From positions 100,138 through 140,276 of the forward strand of contig JANWYH010000007.1 in assembly GCA_025054715.1 (NCBI GenBank): DNA of 40,139 bases, given 5' to 3'. Source of the DNA: Pyrinomonadaceae bacterium (GTDB lineage: Bacteria > Acidobacteriota > Blastocatellia > Pyrinomonadales > Pyrinomonadaceae). Positions 1 to 7,953 of this stretch are shown piece after piece (position 1 is the stretch's first letter; each line of letters opens with the position of its first letter). The notes under the pieces are model-generated. The model made no database searches, was not told where the DNA came from, and saw only the letters and a list, made by a program, of their open reading frames with translations. Made by a program: the position numbers and the translations under genes.

Positions 1-718
1 TAATTATTATAGCAGAATGAAGAGCTTTTTCAAGTATTTTGAGCGTTCTTTCCGGCTTTGAACTAAAAGGTGCAGCATGTTGAACGATTTCAAGTAGTCC
101 CTGTCCCTTAGTTAAAAACTTTGGTCTCCAACGTGCCCTTGGCTTGTATTCGGTTATAACAACAAGTCCTATAGGAATAGGTTCTCGACCGATCTTTCCG
201 TTTACGAATTCAACCGGAATATCAAACTGCCTTCTCTCATCAATGATCCCACGCAAGGATAAAAACTTCGGAAAAGGCTCCACCAAACCATCTTCTCTTA
301 CAATTGCATATTCGTCAGAATAATAGTCAGCTCCAAGCTTAACTAGTTCAGCTGTCAAAGTAGTCTTTCCCTTGTAACTGTAGCCCGGTATTAAAATAGC
401 CTTTCCCCTCCACCCAACAACTCCAGAGTGAACAAAGACAAAGTTTGATCTAGCAGCTACCTCCCTTCTTAAATACCCTTCAAAAACAGAGAAAACTACT
501 TCTTCATCACCGCAATAAACTTCATCACCGCAAACGAAAAACCTTAACGCCTCTCCCTCTCTTTCCAAACGAAAATCTACATCCACATCACACTCACCGA
601 GAAAACGAAATCTTCCCCCAAACCCCTCCATAAGCCTTTTCTCAAATAAACCCCAGTCCTCTTGAGGGATATTCACTCTTACTCTTACATCAAAAATTTC
701 TAAAAAACCTATAGGCAT
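1..718 (-). CDS. HprK-like P-loop kinase, 3' end off the window
   Basis: An open frame starts at an ATG at 718 and stays open for 239 codons to the left edge, so the C-terminus is missing. Residues 112-120 read GYSYKGKTT, a P-loop. They are followed by YYSDEYAIV at 132-140, the acidic pair expected after the P-loop in the C-terminal domain of HPr kinase/phosphorylase and its relatives. The first 90 residues are not the usual HprK N-domain. The start overlaps the end of the upstream WecA/WbpL-like gene by 10 bases, so it is translationally coupled to the glycan operon. HprK-related ATPases without a PTS role are known beside PqqD-like and nucleotidyltransferase genes, but neither lies within view here. 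Kinase fold is fairly sure; the substrate is unknown and a role in polysaccharide assembly or its control is inferred from position only. Confidence 0.75.
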   Translation of the reverse strand, partial: MPIGFLEIFDVRVRVNIPQEDWGLFEKRLMEGFGGRFRFLGECDVDVDFRLEREGEALRFFVCGDEVYCGDEEVVFSVFEGYLRREVAARSNFVFVHSGVVGWRGKAILIPGYSYKGKTTLTAELVKLGADYYSDEYAIVREDGLVEPFPKFLSLRGIIDERRQFDIPVEFVNGKIGREPIPIGLVVITEYKPRARWRPKFLTKGQGLLEIVQHAAPFSSKPERTLKILEKALHSAIII

Positions 719-1668
719 CCACCTGAACTCCTTTCTCTTCTCTCCTTGTAGAAAACTAGAAACAGAATTAAAAAGACGCTCACAGGTAAAGACAAAGTGT
801 AAAGAAGACTACCCTTAATTAGATAAACAAAACCAAAGAAAGTATTTACAACAGATAAAAAGCCGTACAAAAAAGTCACCTGCCCGTGCGATAAACCACT
901 TATTACTAACCGCTGATAAAGATGCGATCGATGAGCTTGCCAAAATTTTTCGCCATTGTAAATCCTTCTAAAAAGAGTAAACGTCGTGTCAAAAACAAAA
1001 AGAAAAACACTCATTAAGCCAAATACAAAAAGCCTTCTGTCCTGAACAATTAAAGGTAACGTAGCAAAACCGTAACCCAAAAACGCACTTCCAACATCAC
1101 CCATAAAAACCCTCGCGGGAGAAAAGTTATGAAGTATAAACCCCAAAACTGTTGTCACCAAGAAAAGAGACACCGTTTTGATAAAACTTAACTCAAAGAA
1201 GAAACCCACGAAAATCCATCCAGTTCCGGCAGTCAAGGCTTGCATTGCAGCAATACCATCTATACCGTCCATAAAGTTGTAAGCATTTATAAGCCACGCT
1301 ATCCAAAAAATGCCCAGCAAAGAGAAAAAACTAAACTCAGTTGAAAAGTAGACAACAAGAAAAGCACCAAGAAAGTGAAAAAATAATCTAATGCCAGCAG
1401 GCAAAGACCATAAATCATCAATGAAGCTAATTGAGCAAACCAGTAAGGCTCCTAACGTAAACCACACGTTTTGTGTCTCAAAAAAGCTTCCTAAAAGGCA
1501 TAAAACTACAAAAATCACTCCTGCTCCCCTAGGTGTCGCTCTCAAATGAGAGCTCCTTTCGTTCGGCACATCAATCATAACTCTTTTTTTGATAGCAAAT
1601 CTTCTAAAACCTTCTATGCCGACAAAGGAAAAAGTAAAAAGAACAAAGCTAATTGCCAATGTCTCCAC
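709..1668 (-). CDS. WecA/WbpL-like polyprenyl-phosphate HexNAc-1-phosphate transferase
   Basis: A 319-residue integral membrane protein of the MraY/WecA/WbpL family, which moves a HexNAc-1-phosphate from a UDP-sugar to undecaprenyl phosphate and so starts lipid-linked glycan synthesis at the inner membrane. Family signatures are visible: RGAG at 47-50, DDLWSLP at 84-90, NFMDGIDG at 131-138, FMGDVGS at 188-194 and HRSHLYQR at 246-253. Hydrophobic segments fill most of the rest. The start is a GTG with a GAGGTG ribosome site 7 bases upstream; it overlaps the end of the WbuB-like gene by 20 bases. Being the last transferase gene of the run fits many O-antigen loci, where WbpL-type initiators sit at the distal end. 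Sugar specificity (GlcNAc, FucNAc or QuiNAc) cannot be read from the sequence. Confidence 0.88.
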   Translation of the reverse strand: METLAISFVLFTFSFVGIEGFRRFAIKKRVMIDVPNERSSHLRATPRGAGVIFVVLCLLGSFFETQNVWFTLGALLVCSISFIDDLWSLPAGIRLFFHFLGAFLVVYFSTEFSFFSLLGIFWIAWLINAYNFMDGIDGIAAMQALTAGTGWIFVGFFFELSFIKTVSLFLVTTVLGFILHNFSPARVFMGDVGSAFLGYGFATLPLIVQDRRLFVFGLMSVFLFVFDTTFTLFRRIYNGEKFWQAHRSHLYQRLVISGLSHGQVTFLYGFLSVVNTFFGFVYLIKGSLLYTLSLPVSVFLILFLVFYKERRERSSGGCL

Positions 1669-2854
1669 CTTTAAGCACCTCGAGATAAAGCTTCAAAGCT
1701 TCCTGTAGGTTATATCTCTCTAAGGCTATCTCTCTTGCTCTTTTCGAAAAATCTATTAGCTTTTCCCTCTCGTTGAAAATCTTCAAAATAGTCTCCGCTA
1801 AAACCGGAGCTGAGCTAGGCTCAACTTGCCATCCAACTCCTTCCTTTACTATCAGATCAACCTCCGAACCGCTCTCAACTATTGCTAATATAGGTTTTCC
1901 CGCTGCTAGCAAATTATATGTTCTAGAAGGCACCGATACTCCCCACATGCCTCTTACAAGCGACACTATCCCAACGTCACAAGCATTTAGAAAATCGATC
2001 TGATCGGTTCTTGGTCTCGGCTTAAGCAACGTAACATTCTTTAGCTCTCTAGTAGCTACCTGCCGTTCTAACCACTCACGCTTTGCTCCATCTCCAAGAA
2101 AAATAAAATGGATCTGCTGATGTTCTTTCAAAATCTCAGCACAGTCTATTATGCTTTCCAAATCGTTCGGATGACCCATATTTCCAGCATACAAAAAAAC
2201 GAAATGATTCTTCAGACATAGCTCATTTAAAAGTTTATTTTCTTTCTTTTCTTTCGGCTCAACAGTCTCTAACTCTGCCCAGTTCGGAATGTAAACAGAA
2301 TCAACACCCTTCCTTTTTAATAGCTCCAACATGTCTCTTCCAACAACGATCACTTTTTCAGCTTTGGCGTAAAGCCAGCGATTTGCGAGATTTATCAGTT
2401 TTACAAATATAGAATTTGGTTTCGCCTTGCCAGAAGCTATCAAAACTTCCGGGTAATTATCGTGTATCAAAAGAACATAAGATGCTTTTTTTGCTAAACA
2501 ACAAACTGCAACTACAAATGGCAAATTCGGCGGAGTAGTTACAACAAGCACCTTATCACCTTTGCGAAATTTTATCAGGGCTTTAATAAAAACAGACACC
2601 CCAAAAGAAATCATGTTAAGAACGCGCAGTGGGATAACGTTTTTATCAAACCTTGTGCTTCGCAGTCTAAAGACCTCAACCCCATTTAAGATTTCATGCC
2701 AGCTAGCCTTCTTTCCCCTTGCAAGGTAGTTAGGTTGACCGCATAGAACCTTCACACAAAAATGCTTACTCATTCCCTCGGCTATCTTCGTCAAATAGTA
2801 TCCGGTTGAAGTCATCTCGGGATAATAAAGCTCTGTAACTATCCACAGCCTCAT
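1649..2854 (-). CDS. WbuB-like GT4 glycosyltransferase
   Basis: A 401-residue GT-B fold glycosyltransferase of family GT4. The N-terminus (WIVTELYYPE, then STGYYLTKIAEGM) is typical of the WbuB/WcaI-like group, which often transfers 6-deoxy-HexNAc residues such as L-FucNAc. The C-terminal donor-site region around residues 300-330 includes SVPSRTYNLLAAGKPILAI. The start codon overlaps the stop of the 2-epimerase gene as ATGA. Sitting between a UDP-HexNAc 2-epimerase and an initiating transferase suggests it adds the second sugar of the repeat unit, using the 6-deoxy-amino sugar made by its neighbours. The acceptor and the exact donor are inferred. Confidence 0.85.
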   Translation of the reverse strand: MRLWIVTELYYPEMTSTGYYLTKIAEGMSKHFCVKVLCGQPNYLARGKKASWHEILNGVEVFRLRSTRFDKNVIPLRVLNMISFGVSVFIKALIKFRKGDKVLVVTTPPNLPFVVAVCCLAKKASYVLLIHDNYPEVLIASGKAKPNSIFVKLINLANRWLYAKAEKVIVVGRDMLELLKRKGVDSVYIPNWAELETVEPKEKKENKLLNELCLKNHFVFLYAGNMGHPNDLESIIDCAEILKEHQQIHFIFLGDGAKREWLERQVATRELKNVTLLKPRPRTDQIDFLNACDVGIVSLVRGMWGVSVPSRTYNLLAAGKPILAIVESGSEVDLIVKEGVGWQVEPSSAPVLAETILKIFNEREKLIDFSKRAREIALERYNLQEALKLYLEVLKGGDIGN

Positions 2855-3942
2855 ACGTGTTTTCTTATGCTGACGTAACCTAGAACAATTTTCGAAACGA
2901 TCTGAGAAACATTTTCAATAAGGTATTCCCTAGGAGGATTCCACTCATTTATTTGTGAAAGTACTATTTTAGTCGCCTTTAAGATACTTTCTGGTTCTGC
3001 CCCACTCAGGATATTGCTTCCTGATTCGATTGTTTCAGGTCTTTCGGTCACGTCCCGAATAGTAACATTTGGTATCTTCAGTATGGCACACTCTTCTTGT
3101 ACCGTTCCACTATCGGTAAGCACGGCATACGCATTTTTCTCTAACTTTACAAAATCAAAGAAACCAGGAGGAGTCATTAAAAAAAACCCATCAGTGTCAA
3201 GCTTAAATTTTTCTATTTTGTCGGCCGTTCTTGGATGCACGCTCAGAAGAACCTTTCTTCCAAACGACTCGCTAATTTTCTTTAGCCCCTCAAATATCTT
3301 GCTCAGCCTGCTACGATCGTCTACATTCTCGGCTCGATGAAGCGTGACTAAAAAATACTCGTAAGGTTTAAGACTTAAGTTTTTCAAAATAGCACTGTTG
3401 TCTATTTCTTCAGCGAAAACCTTCAGTACCTCGTTTATCGGATTTCCTATGACGAAAATTCTTTCTCTTTCTATTCCTTCTCTAATTAAATTTTCCTTGC
3501 TTCTTTCCGTGTAAGGCATCAATACGGTGCTTGCATGATCAATTATACGGCGATTTACTTCTTCTGGAACGCGATCGTCATAACATCTATTGCCAGCTTC
3601 CATGTGAAAAACAGGAATTCCCCTTCTTGCAGCTACAATTGCCGTAAGAGCACTGTTTGTATCTCCTAATATCAGAATCCTATCAGGTTTTACTCGCTCA
3701 ATTATTTCATCTGCTTTATACAAGATCTCGCCTACCTGTTTTGCAAAACTTGTGGCGTGAACCCCAAGATGGAAATCCGGTTGCCTTACCTGCAGCTGTC
3801 TTAGTATGTTATCACTTAGACTCGCATGATAATTTTGCCCTGTATGAACCATGATGTGTTCACAGTTTTGATCCAAGAGTTTCACTGTAAGACTAAGCCT
3901 TATAATTTCAGGCCTAGTTCCGAATATAGTCATCACTTTCAT
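2851..3942 (-). CDS. UDP-HexNAc 2-epimerase, WecB/FnlC (WbjD, Cap5G) type
   Basis: Non-hydrolysing UDP-N-acetylhexosamine 2-epimerase of 363 residues. Motifs: FGTRPEIIRLS near the N-terminus, HTGQNY, LILGDTNSA, HMEAGNRCYDDRVPEEVNRR, LMPYTERS, NPINEV and DSGTVQEE. The wording HMEAGNRCYDDRVPEE and LMPYTERS is closer to the FnlC/WbjD/WbvD subgroup, which acts on UDP-2-acetamido-2,6-dideoxy-L-sugars, than to plain WecB. A longer in-frame start exists at 3966, but the ATG at 3942 is preferred: it overlaps the upstream stop as ATGA and begins right before the conserved strand (MKVMTIFGTRPE). It should act after the RmlD-like reductase encoded just upstream. The end product (UDP-L-FucNAc or UDP-L-QuiNAc) is not decidable from sequence. 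Confidence 0.87.
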   Translation of the reverse strand: MKVMTIFGTRPEIIRLSLTVKLLDQNCEHIMVHTGQNYHASLSDNILRQLQVRQPDFHLGVHATSFAKQVGEILYKADEIIERVKPDRILILGDTNSALTAIVAARRGIPVFHMEAGNRCYDDRVPEEVNRRIIDHASTVLMPYTERSKENLIREGIERERIFVIGNPINEVLKVFAEEIDNSAILKNLSLKPYEYFLVTLHRAENVDDRSRLSKIFEGLKKISESFGRKVLLSVHPRTADKIEKFKLDTDGFFLMTPPGFFDFVKLEKNAYAVLTDSGTVQEECAILKIPNVTIRDVTERPETIESGSNILSGAEPESILKATKIVLSQINEWNPPREYLIENVSQIVSKIVLGYVSIRKHV

Positions 3943-4802
3943 CGCTCGGTTAACCCCTCGTACCAAATGAAATCTTCTATCATTTCGTCTAGCATCTCAT
4001 CCCAGGTTCTCGGAACGAAACCAGTTACCGCACGAAACCTTGATGAGTCGAGGCTTCTATTGATACAAACCTCGTCGCAAGGCTCTATCTCCACTTGAAA
4101 GTTAAGTTTTTCTTTTAGCTTGCAAAGAAGCTCATACTTGCTTATTGGGCTAGATGATACATGAAACAGACCACTTAAATTCGGATAAGACTCTATCAAC
4201 CAGCAGACTATTCCGCTAAAGGTTATCGTTGGGAAACCGCTAAAAATTGCTTTTCTATAACCCTTTATTTTTTCTCCCTTTTTGCTTAAAAACCATTCAA
4301 TTAAACCTTTTCGCTCAGTTATTTCCCTCCCGATGATGGAAGTTCTCAAGGTAAGACATCCCTCCGAATAAATCTCACCAAGATATTTGCTTTTCCCATA
4401 AATGTCAGTCGCATCAGCCTCATCTTCTTCTTTGTAATTACCTTTATCTCCTTTGAAAACACAGTCAGTGCTTATGTGTATAAGGCGAATTCCTTCGTTG
4501 GTACATAACTTTGCTAATAAATGAGGAAAGATTGAATTTATCTTCAGTGATTTTACCACATTTTTAGACTCTGGAAGCTGCTTGACTAGTCCAACCGAGT
4601 TTATTACAACATCAGGTTTTAAGGATTTTACAATACCTTTCACCAGACTTTCATCTTCTACATCTATACCACCTATGAATCTCACGTTGTTAAAAACGAA
4701 ACTATCTCGTCTAGCTGTTGCATAAACATCCATCTTCTTGCTCAACACCTGAACAAGCTTGTGACCTAGCATTCCGCTACCACCGAAAATTAACACTCTC
4801 AT
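3939..4802 (-). CDS. RmlD-like NDP-sugar 4-keto reductase
   Basis: Extended short-chain dehydrogenase of 287 residues, the usual length for RmlD. The Rossmann motif GGSGMLGHK is at 7-15, STDCVFKG at 111-118 and the catalytic pair Y135/K139 in YGKSK. RmlD itself makes dTDP-L-rhamnose, but no rmlA, rmlB or rmlC is nearby. Instead the next gene is an FnlC/WbvD-like 2-epimerase followed by a WbuB-like transferase. This matches the WbvR-type role known for UDP-L-RhaNAc/L-QuiNAc synthesis better than rhamnose synthesis. The dehydratase that would start that path (FnlA/WbjB/CapD-like) is absent from the window. It is the first gene after a promoter gap and carries the shared 39-bp leader element 15 bases before its ATG. 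Confidence 0.82.
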   Translation of the reverse strand: MRVLIFGGSGMLGHKLVQVLSKKMDVYATARRDSFVFNNVRFIGGIDVEDESLVKGIVKSLKPDVVINSVGLVKQLPESKNVVKSLKINSIFPHLLAKLCTNEGIRLIHISTDCVFKGDKGNYKEEDEADATDIYGKSKYLGEIYSEGCLTLRTSIIGREITERKGLIEWFLSKKGEKIKGYRKAIFSGFPTITFSGIVCWLIESYPNLSGLFHVSSSPISKYELLCKLKEKLNFQVEIEPCDEVCINRSLDSSRFRAVTGFVPRTWDEMLDEMIEDFIWYEGLTER

Positions 4803-4817
4803 AAATTAAAGCTGTGT

Positions 4818-4880
4818 ATTAGATGTCGAAGTGCCGACAGTTAAACCTTTACTTTATGTTTAAAAGATTCCTTATATCAA
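4818..4880 (-). promoter_or_regulatory. Promoter and shared leader element, copy 1
   Basis: Reading the minus strand, TTGATA (4875-4880), an 18-base spacer and TAAAGT (4851-4856) form a plausible sigma-70 promoter for the RmlD-like gene. From TAAAGT onward 39 bases (4818-4856) match the second gap of the locus at 30 of 39 positions. The shared core reads GTT-Y-AACTGTCGGCA. Inside it lies an inverted repeat TGTC-N8-GACA (4824-4839), here extended to TGTCG/CGACA. It would fall at roughly +6 to +21 of the transcript, a position suited to a repressor operator or a nascent-RNA hairpin. The rest of the gap (4881-5016) is very AT-rich with no further signal I can name. Confidence 0.5.
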
Positions 4881-5016
4881 TGTTTTATTTTCACTCGCTT
4901 AAAGTTTTTTATAAGTATTCAATCTATCTTGTATTGTATTAAACTTTTATTTTTTACAATTTAAATCACTTTGATTCAAGTAAAAATTTATATCTTTTAA
5001 GTAAACACTTTAACTT

Positions 5017-6036
5017 TTACAATTGATTGACCTCATCTAAAACTTCTATGCAAGCTCTGTAAACTTCCTCCGTGCTAACCAACTCCATGCACTCATGAAA
5101 TTCTCTCGGACAAGCCCGCTGATAACAAATCTCACAAAAAACTCTTTTTCTTATTATTTTATGTCCCTGCCCAAAAGGATCCCATCGTCCAGGATGATCA
5201 ATCGCCGAAAAAATAGCTACACATCTAGTTCCAACGGCAGAAGCAAGATGCATGGTCCCGGTGTCATTACCGAGATAAAGTTTGCATCTTTCGATAATTG
5301 CCGCATCCATCCTAAGCCCAAATTTACCTGCTAGATTCCTTCCCCTTCCCCAGAAGTTTACCAATCTATCTGCCTGCTCTCTTTCTTTAACCCCTCCGAA
5401 CACTAATGGAAAAACATCCCTCTTTCTTATAAGCCGATAAACAACCTCTGCAAATCTTTCTTCCTTCCAGTTTTTAGAACTCCAGGCACTAGATGCCATA
5501 ACAGCTATAAGATTTCCATCTGTGTTTTCCCTTATCCACTTTGAAGCACGATTCCGCTCACTTTCTTTTAACTTCAAATCCGGCCTTAAACTCTCTCTCG
5601 GTGGAAGTTTAAGTTCTTCTTCTTCGTATAAGCAATCTAGAAGATAATCATATTCGGAACAAACGTGCTTAAACTTTCGATCAAGTAGCCGAACTTTTTC
5701 AAGATGCTTAATGCCATAAACCTTACGCGCCACTAGCCGAAAGAACAACTTGTCCCTTTTGATTCTTAATACATCCCGATTCCTGTTCATCAAATAAAAA
5801 ACAGCATCAAAACTTTTACCTAGAATCTTTACTATCTCGGAAAATTTTGCATAACAGATCAAATCATCGTAAACTTCTTCAGGTAGCAGCTCTCTAACCG
5901 TTCTTTCAGTTTTCCCTTTTAAATCAGTTAGGTAAACTATGTCTGCATCAGGAAAAGCTTTTCTTATTGCCCATAAGGCAGGCAAGGCTATTATCATGTC
6001 GCCTATTCCACCTATTCTATAAACAAGTATTCTCAC
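5017..6036 (-). CDS. GT9 heptosyltransferase (WaaF/WaaC family)
   Basis: A 339-residue GT-B glycosyltransferase of family GT9, which transfers heptose from ADP-heptose to lipid A core or related glycans at the cytoplasmic face. Visible marks: MRILVYRIGGIGDMIIALPAL at the N-terminus with the catalytic-type Asp at 13, ASSAWSSKNW near 181-190, and the nucleotide-site motif GNDTGTMHLASAVG at 256-269. Four cysteines (301, 304, 309, 316) after HPGRWDPFG are common in this family. The start is a GTG whose last bases overlap the upstream stop (GTGA). It directly follows the ADP-heptose biosynthetic genes, so the donor is very probably ADP-heptose. Whether it decorates core LPS or the polymer repeat unit is open. 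Confidence 0.88.
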   Translation of the reverse strand: MRILVYRIGGIGDMIIALPALWAIRKAFPDADIVYLTDLKGKTERTVRELLPEEVYDDLICYAKFSEIVKILGKSFDAVFYLMNRNRDVLRIKRDKLFFRLVARKVYGIKHLEKVRLLDRKFKHVCSEYDYLLDCLYEEEELKLPPRESLRPDLKLKESERNRASKWIRENTDGNLIAVMASSAWSSKNWKEERFAEVVYRLIRKRDVFPLVFGGVKEREQADRLVNFWGRGRNLAGKFGLRMDAAIIERCKLYLGNDTGTMHLASAVGTRCVAIFSAIDHPGRWDPFGQGHKIIRKRVFCEICYQRACPREFHECMELVSTEEVYRACIEVLDEVNQL

Positions 6037-6974
6037 AATATTCTCTCAAAAAGCTTTTTCTTTGTGATTACCGAAGTCCCAACTTCTTCTACTACAGCTC
6101 CAGCCGCAACGTTTGCTATTCGAGCTGCCGTTACATAATCTAACCCACAACCTATGCCTAGAGCTAGAGTCGCTATGACCGTATCTCCTGCGCCGGTTAC
6201 ATCATAAACCTGCCTTGCAAGTGCTGGAAGATGGGTAAATTCTCCATTTTTCTCGAACACAACCATTCCTTCTTCTCCGAGGGTTATTACAACACACTCA
6301 ACGCTTAGGCTTTCAAGAAGTCGCCTAGCACACTTTCGAATGTCAGACTCAGGGCAAGCTTCAAAAGCTTCTTTTCGATTCGGAGTTATAATGGTAGCGT
6401 CTTTATACTTGCTAAAATCTCTTCCTTTTGGATCAACCAATATCTTCTTGCAGTTTCTTCTTGCTAGCTCTATCACCCACCTAGTCAATGAAAAACTCAA
6501 AAGTCCCTTTGCATAATCAGACAAAACCACTACATCCACTGGGTCTATGATTTTCTCAATTTGTTCAGCAATATTTTTTTCCTCCTCATCTGAAAGCCCT
6601 GAAATGCTTTCTCTATCAACCCTTACAACGTGTTGATTATGAGCTATTATTCTGGTTTTAACAGTAGTTTTCCTGTCGTCTTCAATCAGAAAACAAGACT
6701 TTATGCCTTGTCGTTCTAAAGTTTCTCTCAACAGACGACCTTCTTCATCTTTCCCTAAAACTCCTACAAGGTAAACTTCTGCCGCACCTAAATTTATGAC
6801 ATTTGATGCGACATTTGCTGCTCCACCTGCTGCATGAGATGTCTTCTCTAAATACACTACCGGAACAGGTGCTTCAGGCGAAATTCTTTCAACCCTTCCC
6901 CACCAATAACGGTCAAGCATGACATCTCCTACAATCAGCACTTTTATCTGACTAAATTTCTCTTCTAAATTCAT
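6033..6974 (-). CDS. hldA: D-glycero-beta-D-manno-heptose-7-phosphate kinase (RfaE1 half)
   Basis: PfkB/ribokinase-family kinase of 313 residues. VGDVMLDRYWWGRVERISPE at 15-34 is the RfaE domain I signature, followed by the paired glycines and substrate loop at 50-54. The catalytic site VTGAGDT is at 259-265 with base Asp264. It phosphorylates heptose-7-phosphate to the 1,7-bisphosphate in ADP-heptose synthesis. In enterobacteria this domain is fused to RfaE2 as HldE; here it stands alone because RfaE2 is fused to GmhA in the gene upstream. It overlaps that gene by 23 bases and the GT9 gene by 4, so the three are one coupled set. The phosphatase GmhB, needed next in the pathway, is not in the window. 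Confidence 0.92.
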   Translation of the reverse strand: MNLEEKFSQIKVLIVGDVMLDRYWWGRVERISPEAPVPVVYLEKTSHAAGGAANVASNVINLGAAEVYLVGVLGKDEEGRLLRETLERQGIKSCFLIEDDRKTTVKTRIIAHNQHVVRVDRESISGLSDEEEKNIAEQIEKIIDPVDVVVLSDYAKGLLSFSLTRWVIELARRNCKKILVDPKGRDFSKYKDATIITPNRKEAFEACPESDIRKCARRLLESLSVECVVITLGEEGMVVFEKNGEFTHLPALARQVYDVTGAGDTVIATLALGIGCGLDYVTAARIANVAAGAVVEEVGTSVITKKKLFERIL

Positions 6975-7953
6975 AATCGATAAGCTCGCACCATATGTGT
7001 CCTATTGTAATGTGGGCTTCCTGAATTCTTGAGGTTTTCTCTGAAGGAACAACAACCGCCTTATCACACAAACCCGCAAGTTTTTTGCCTTTGCTTCCGG
7101 TTAAGGCAATCGTTACACAGCCTTTCTGACGGGCTTTCATTACTGCACGCAAAACATTTTCGGAGCTACCGCTCGTGCTTATTGCTATTAAAACATCTCC
7201 TGGATCGGCTAATGCTTCTATCTGACGAGAAAAAACTTCGCTAAATCCGTAATCATTAGACAAGGCAGTCAAAATAGATGTGTCCGTAGTAAGAGCAATA
7301 GCCGGAATAGCTCGTCTTTCCATTTCATAACGACCAACAAATTCAGCTGCTATGTGCTGCGCATCGGCAGCACTGCCTCCGTTTCCGCAGATTAAAATTT
7401 TTCTCCTGTTTCTCACAGCGTCAAGAATTACTCTTGCAGACTCCTCTATATGCTCAACGCAAGAAAGAAGTCCATAGAAAACTTCTATGTGCTGTCTTAT
7501 AAGGTCACTAGACTTCGTGTTTTCTTTCTGTTTCGGTTTATTTGCTTGCAGAATTCTTTCAATTATCAGGGTGGTCGAAAACCCATCCTTAAGAGGAAGA
7601 CATCTGACACTTCCACCGTAACTTAAAACAAAATCTGCTCCTACTATCTCTTCAAGTCGCCAGTCACCGCCTTTAACTAAAACGTCGGGCTTTATTTTTT
7701 TTATTAGATTCTCTGGCGTAGTTTCATCAAAAATTATCACCTCATCTACAGCTTTAAGCCCTAATAAAACCTCGCGTCTTGCTTCTTCAGTCAGAATAGG
7801 CCTTCCCACACCTTTTATTTCTCTTATCGAACGATCACTATTTATGCCTACTATAAGCTTAGTTCCTAAAGACTTTGCTCGATTCAAAAAATCTACATGA
7901 CCAGGATGGATCAAGTCAAAACACCCATTTGTAAAAACTATTACTTCCTTCAT
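6952..7953 (-). CDS. rfaE2-gmhA: RfaE2-GmhA fusion: heptose-1-P nucleotidyltransferase plus sedoheptulose-7-P isomerase
   Basis: One continuous 333-residue frame holds two enzymes of ADP-heptose synthesis. Residues 1-135 are a cytidylyltransferase-fold domain: TNGCFDLIHPGHVDFLNRAK at 8-27 with the HPGH site, VGINSD at 35-40 and GGDWRLEE at 95-102, as in RfaE2. A short charged linker (137-150) leads to a SIS domain: CGNGGSAADAQHIAAEF at 189-205, ISTSGSSENV at 258-267 and RIQEAHITIGHI at 309-320, matching GmhA including the QE-H-H metal/catalytic set. The domains catalyse the first and last steps of the pathway, not consecutive ones. Start is ATG overlapping the upstream stop as TAATG with an AGAGG site. 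No frameshift is needed, so the fusion looks genuine. Confidence 0.92.
   Translation of the reverse strand: MKEVIVFTNGCFDLIHPGHVDFLNRAKSLGTKLIVGINSDRSIREIKGVGRPILTEEARREVLLGLKAVDEVIIFDETTPENLIKKIKPDVLVKGGDWRLEEIVGADFVLSYGGSVRCLPLKDGFSTTLIIERILQANKPKQKENTKSSDLIRQHIEVFYGLLSCVEHIEESARVILDAVRNRRKILICGNGGSAADAQHIAAEFVGRYEMERRAIPAIALTTDTSILTALSNDYGFSEVFSRQIEALADPGDVLIAISTSGSSENVLRAVMKARQKGCVTIALTGSKGKKLAGLCDKAVVVPSEKTSRIQEAHITIGHIWCELIDYEFRREI

Noticed and set aside
4818-4856. Reading the shared leader as a classical JUMPstart/ops element
   Set aside because: The ops consensus GGCGGTAG is not present and no NusG paralogue is encoded in the window; only a functional analogy remains possible.
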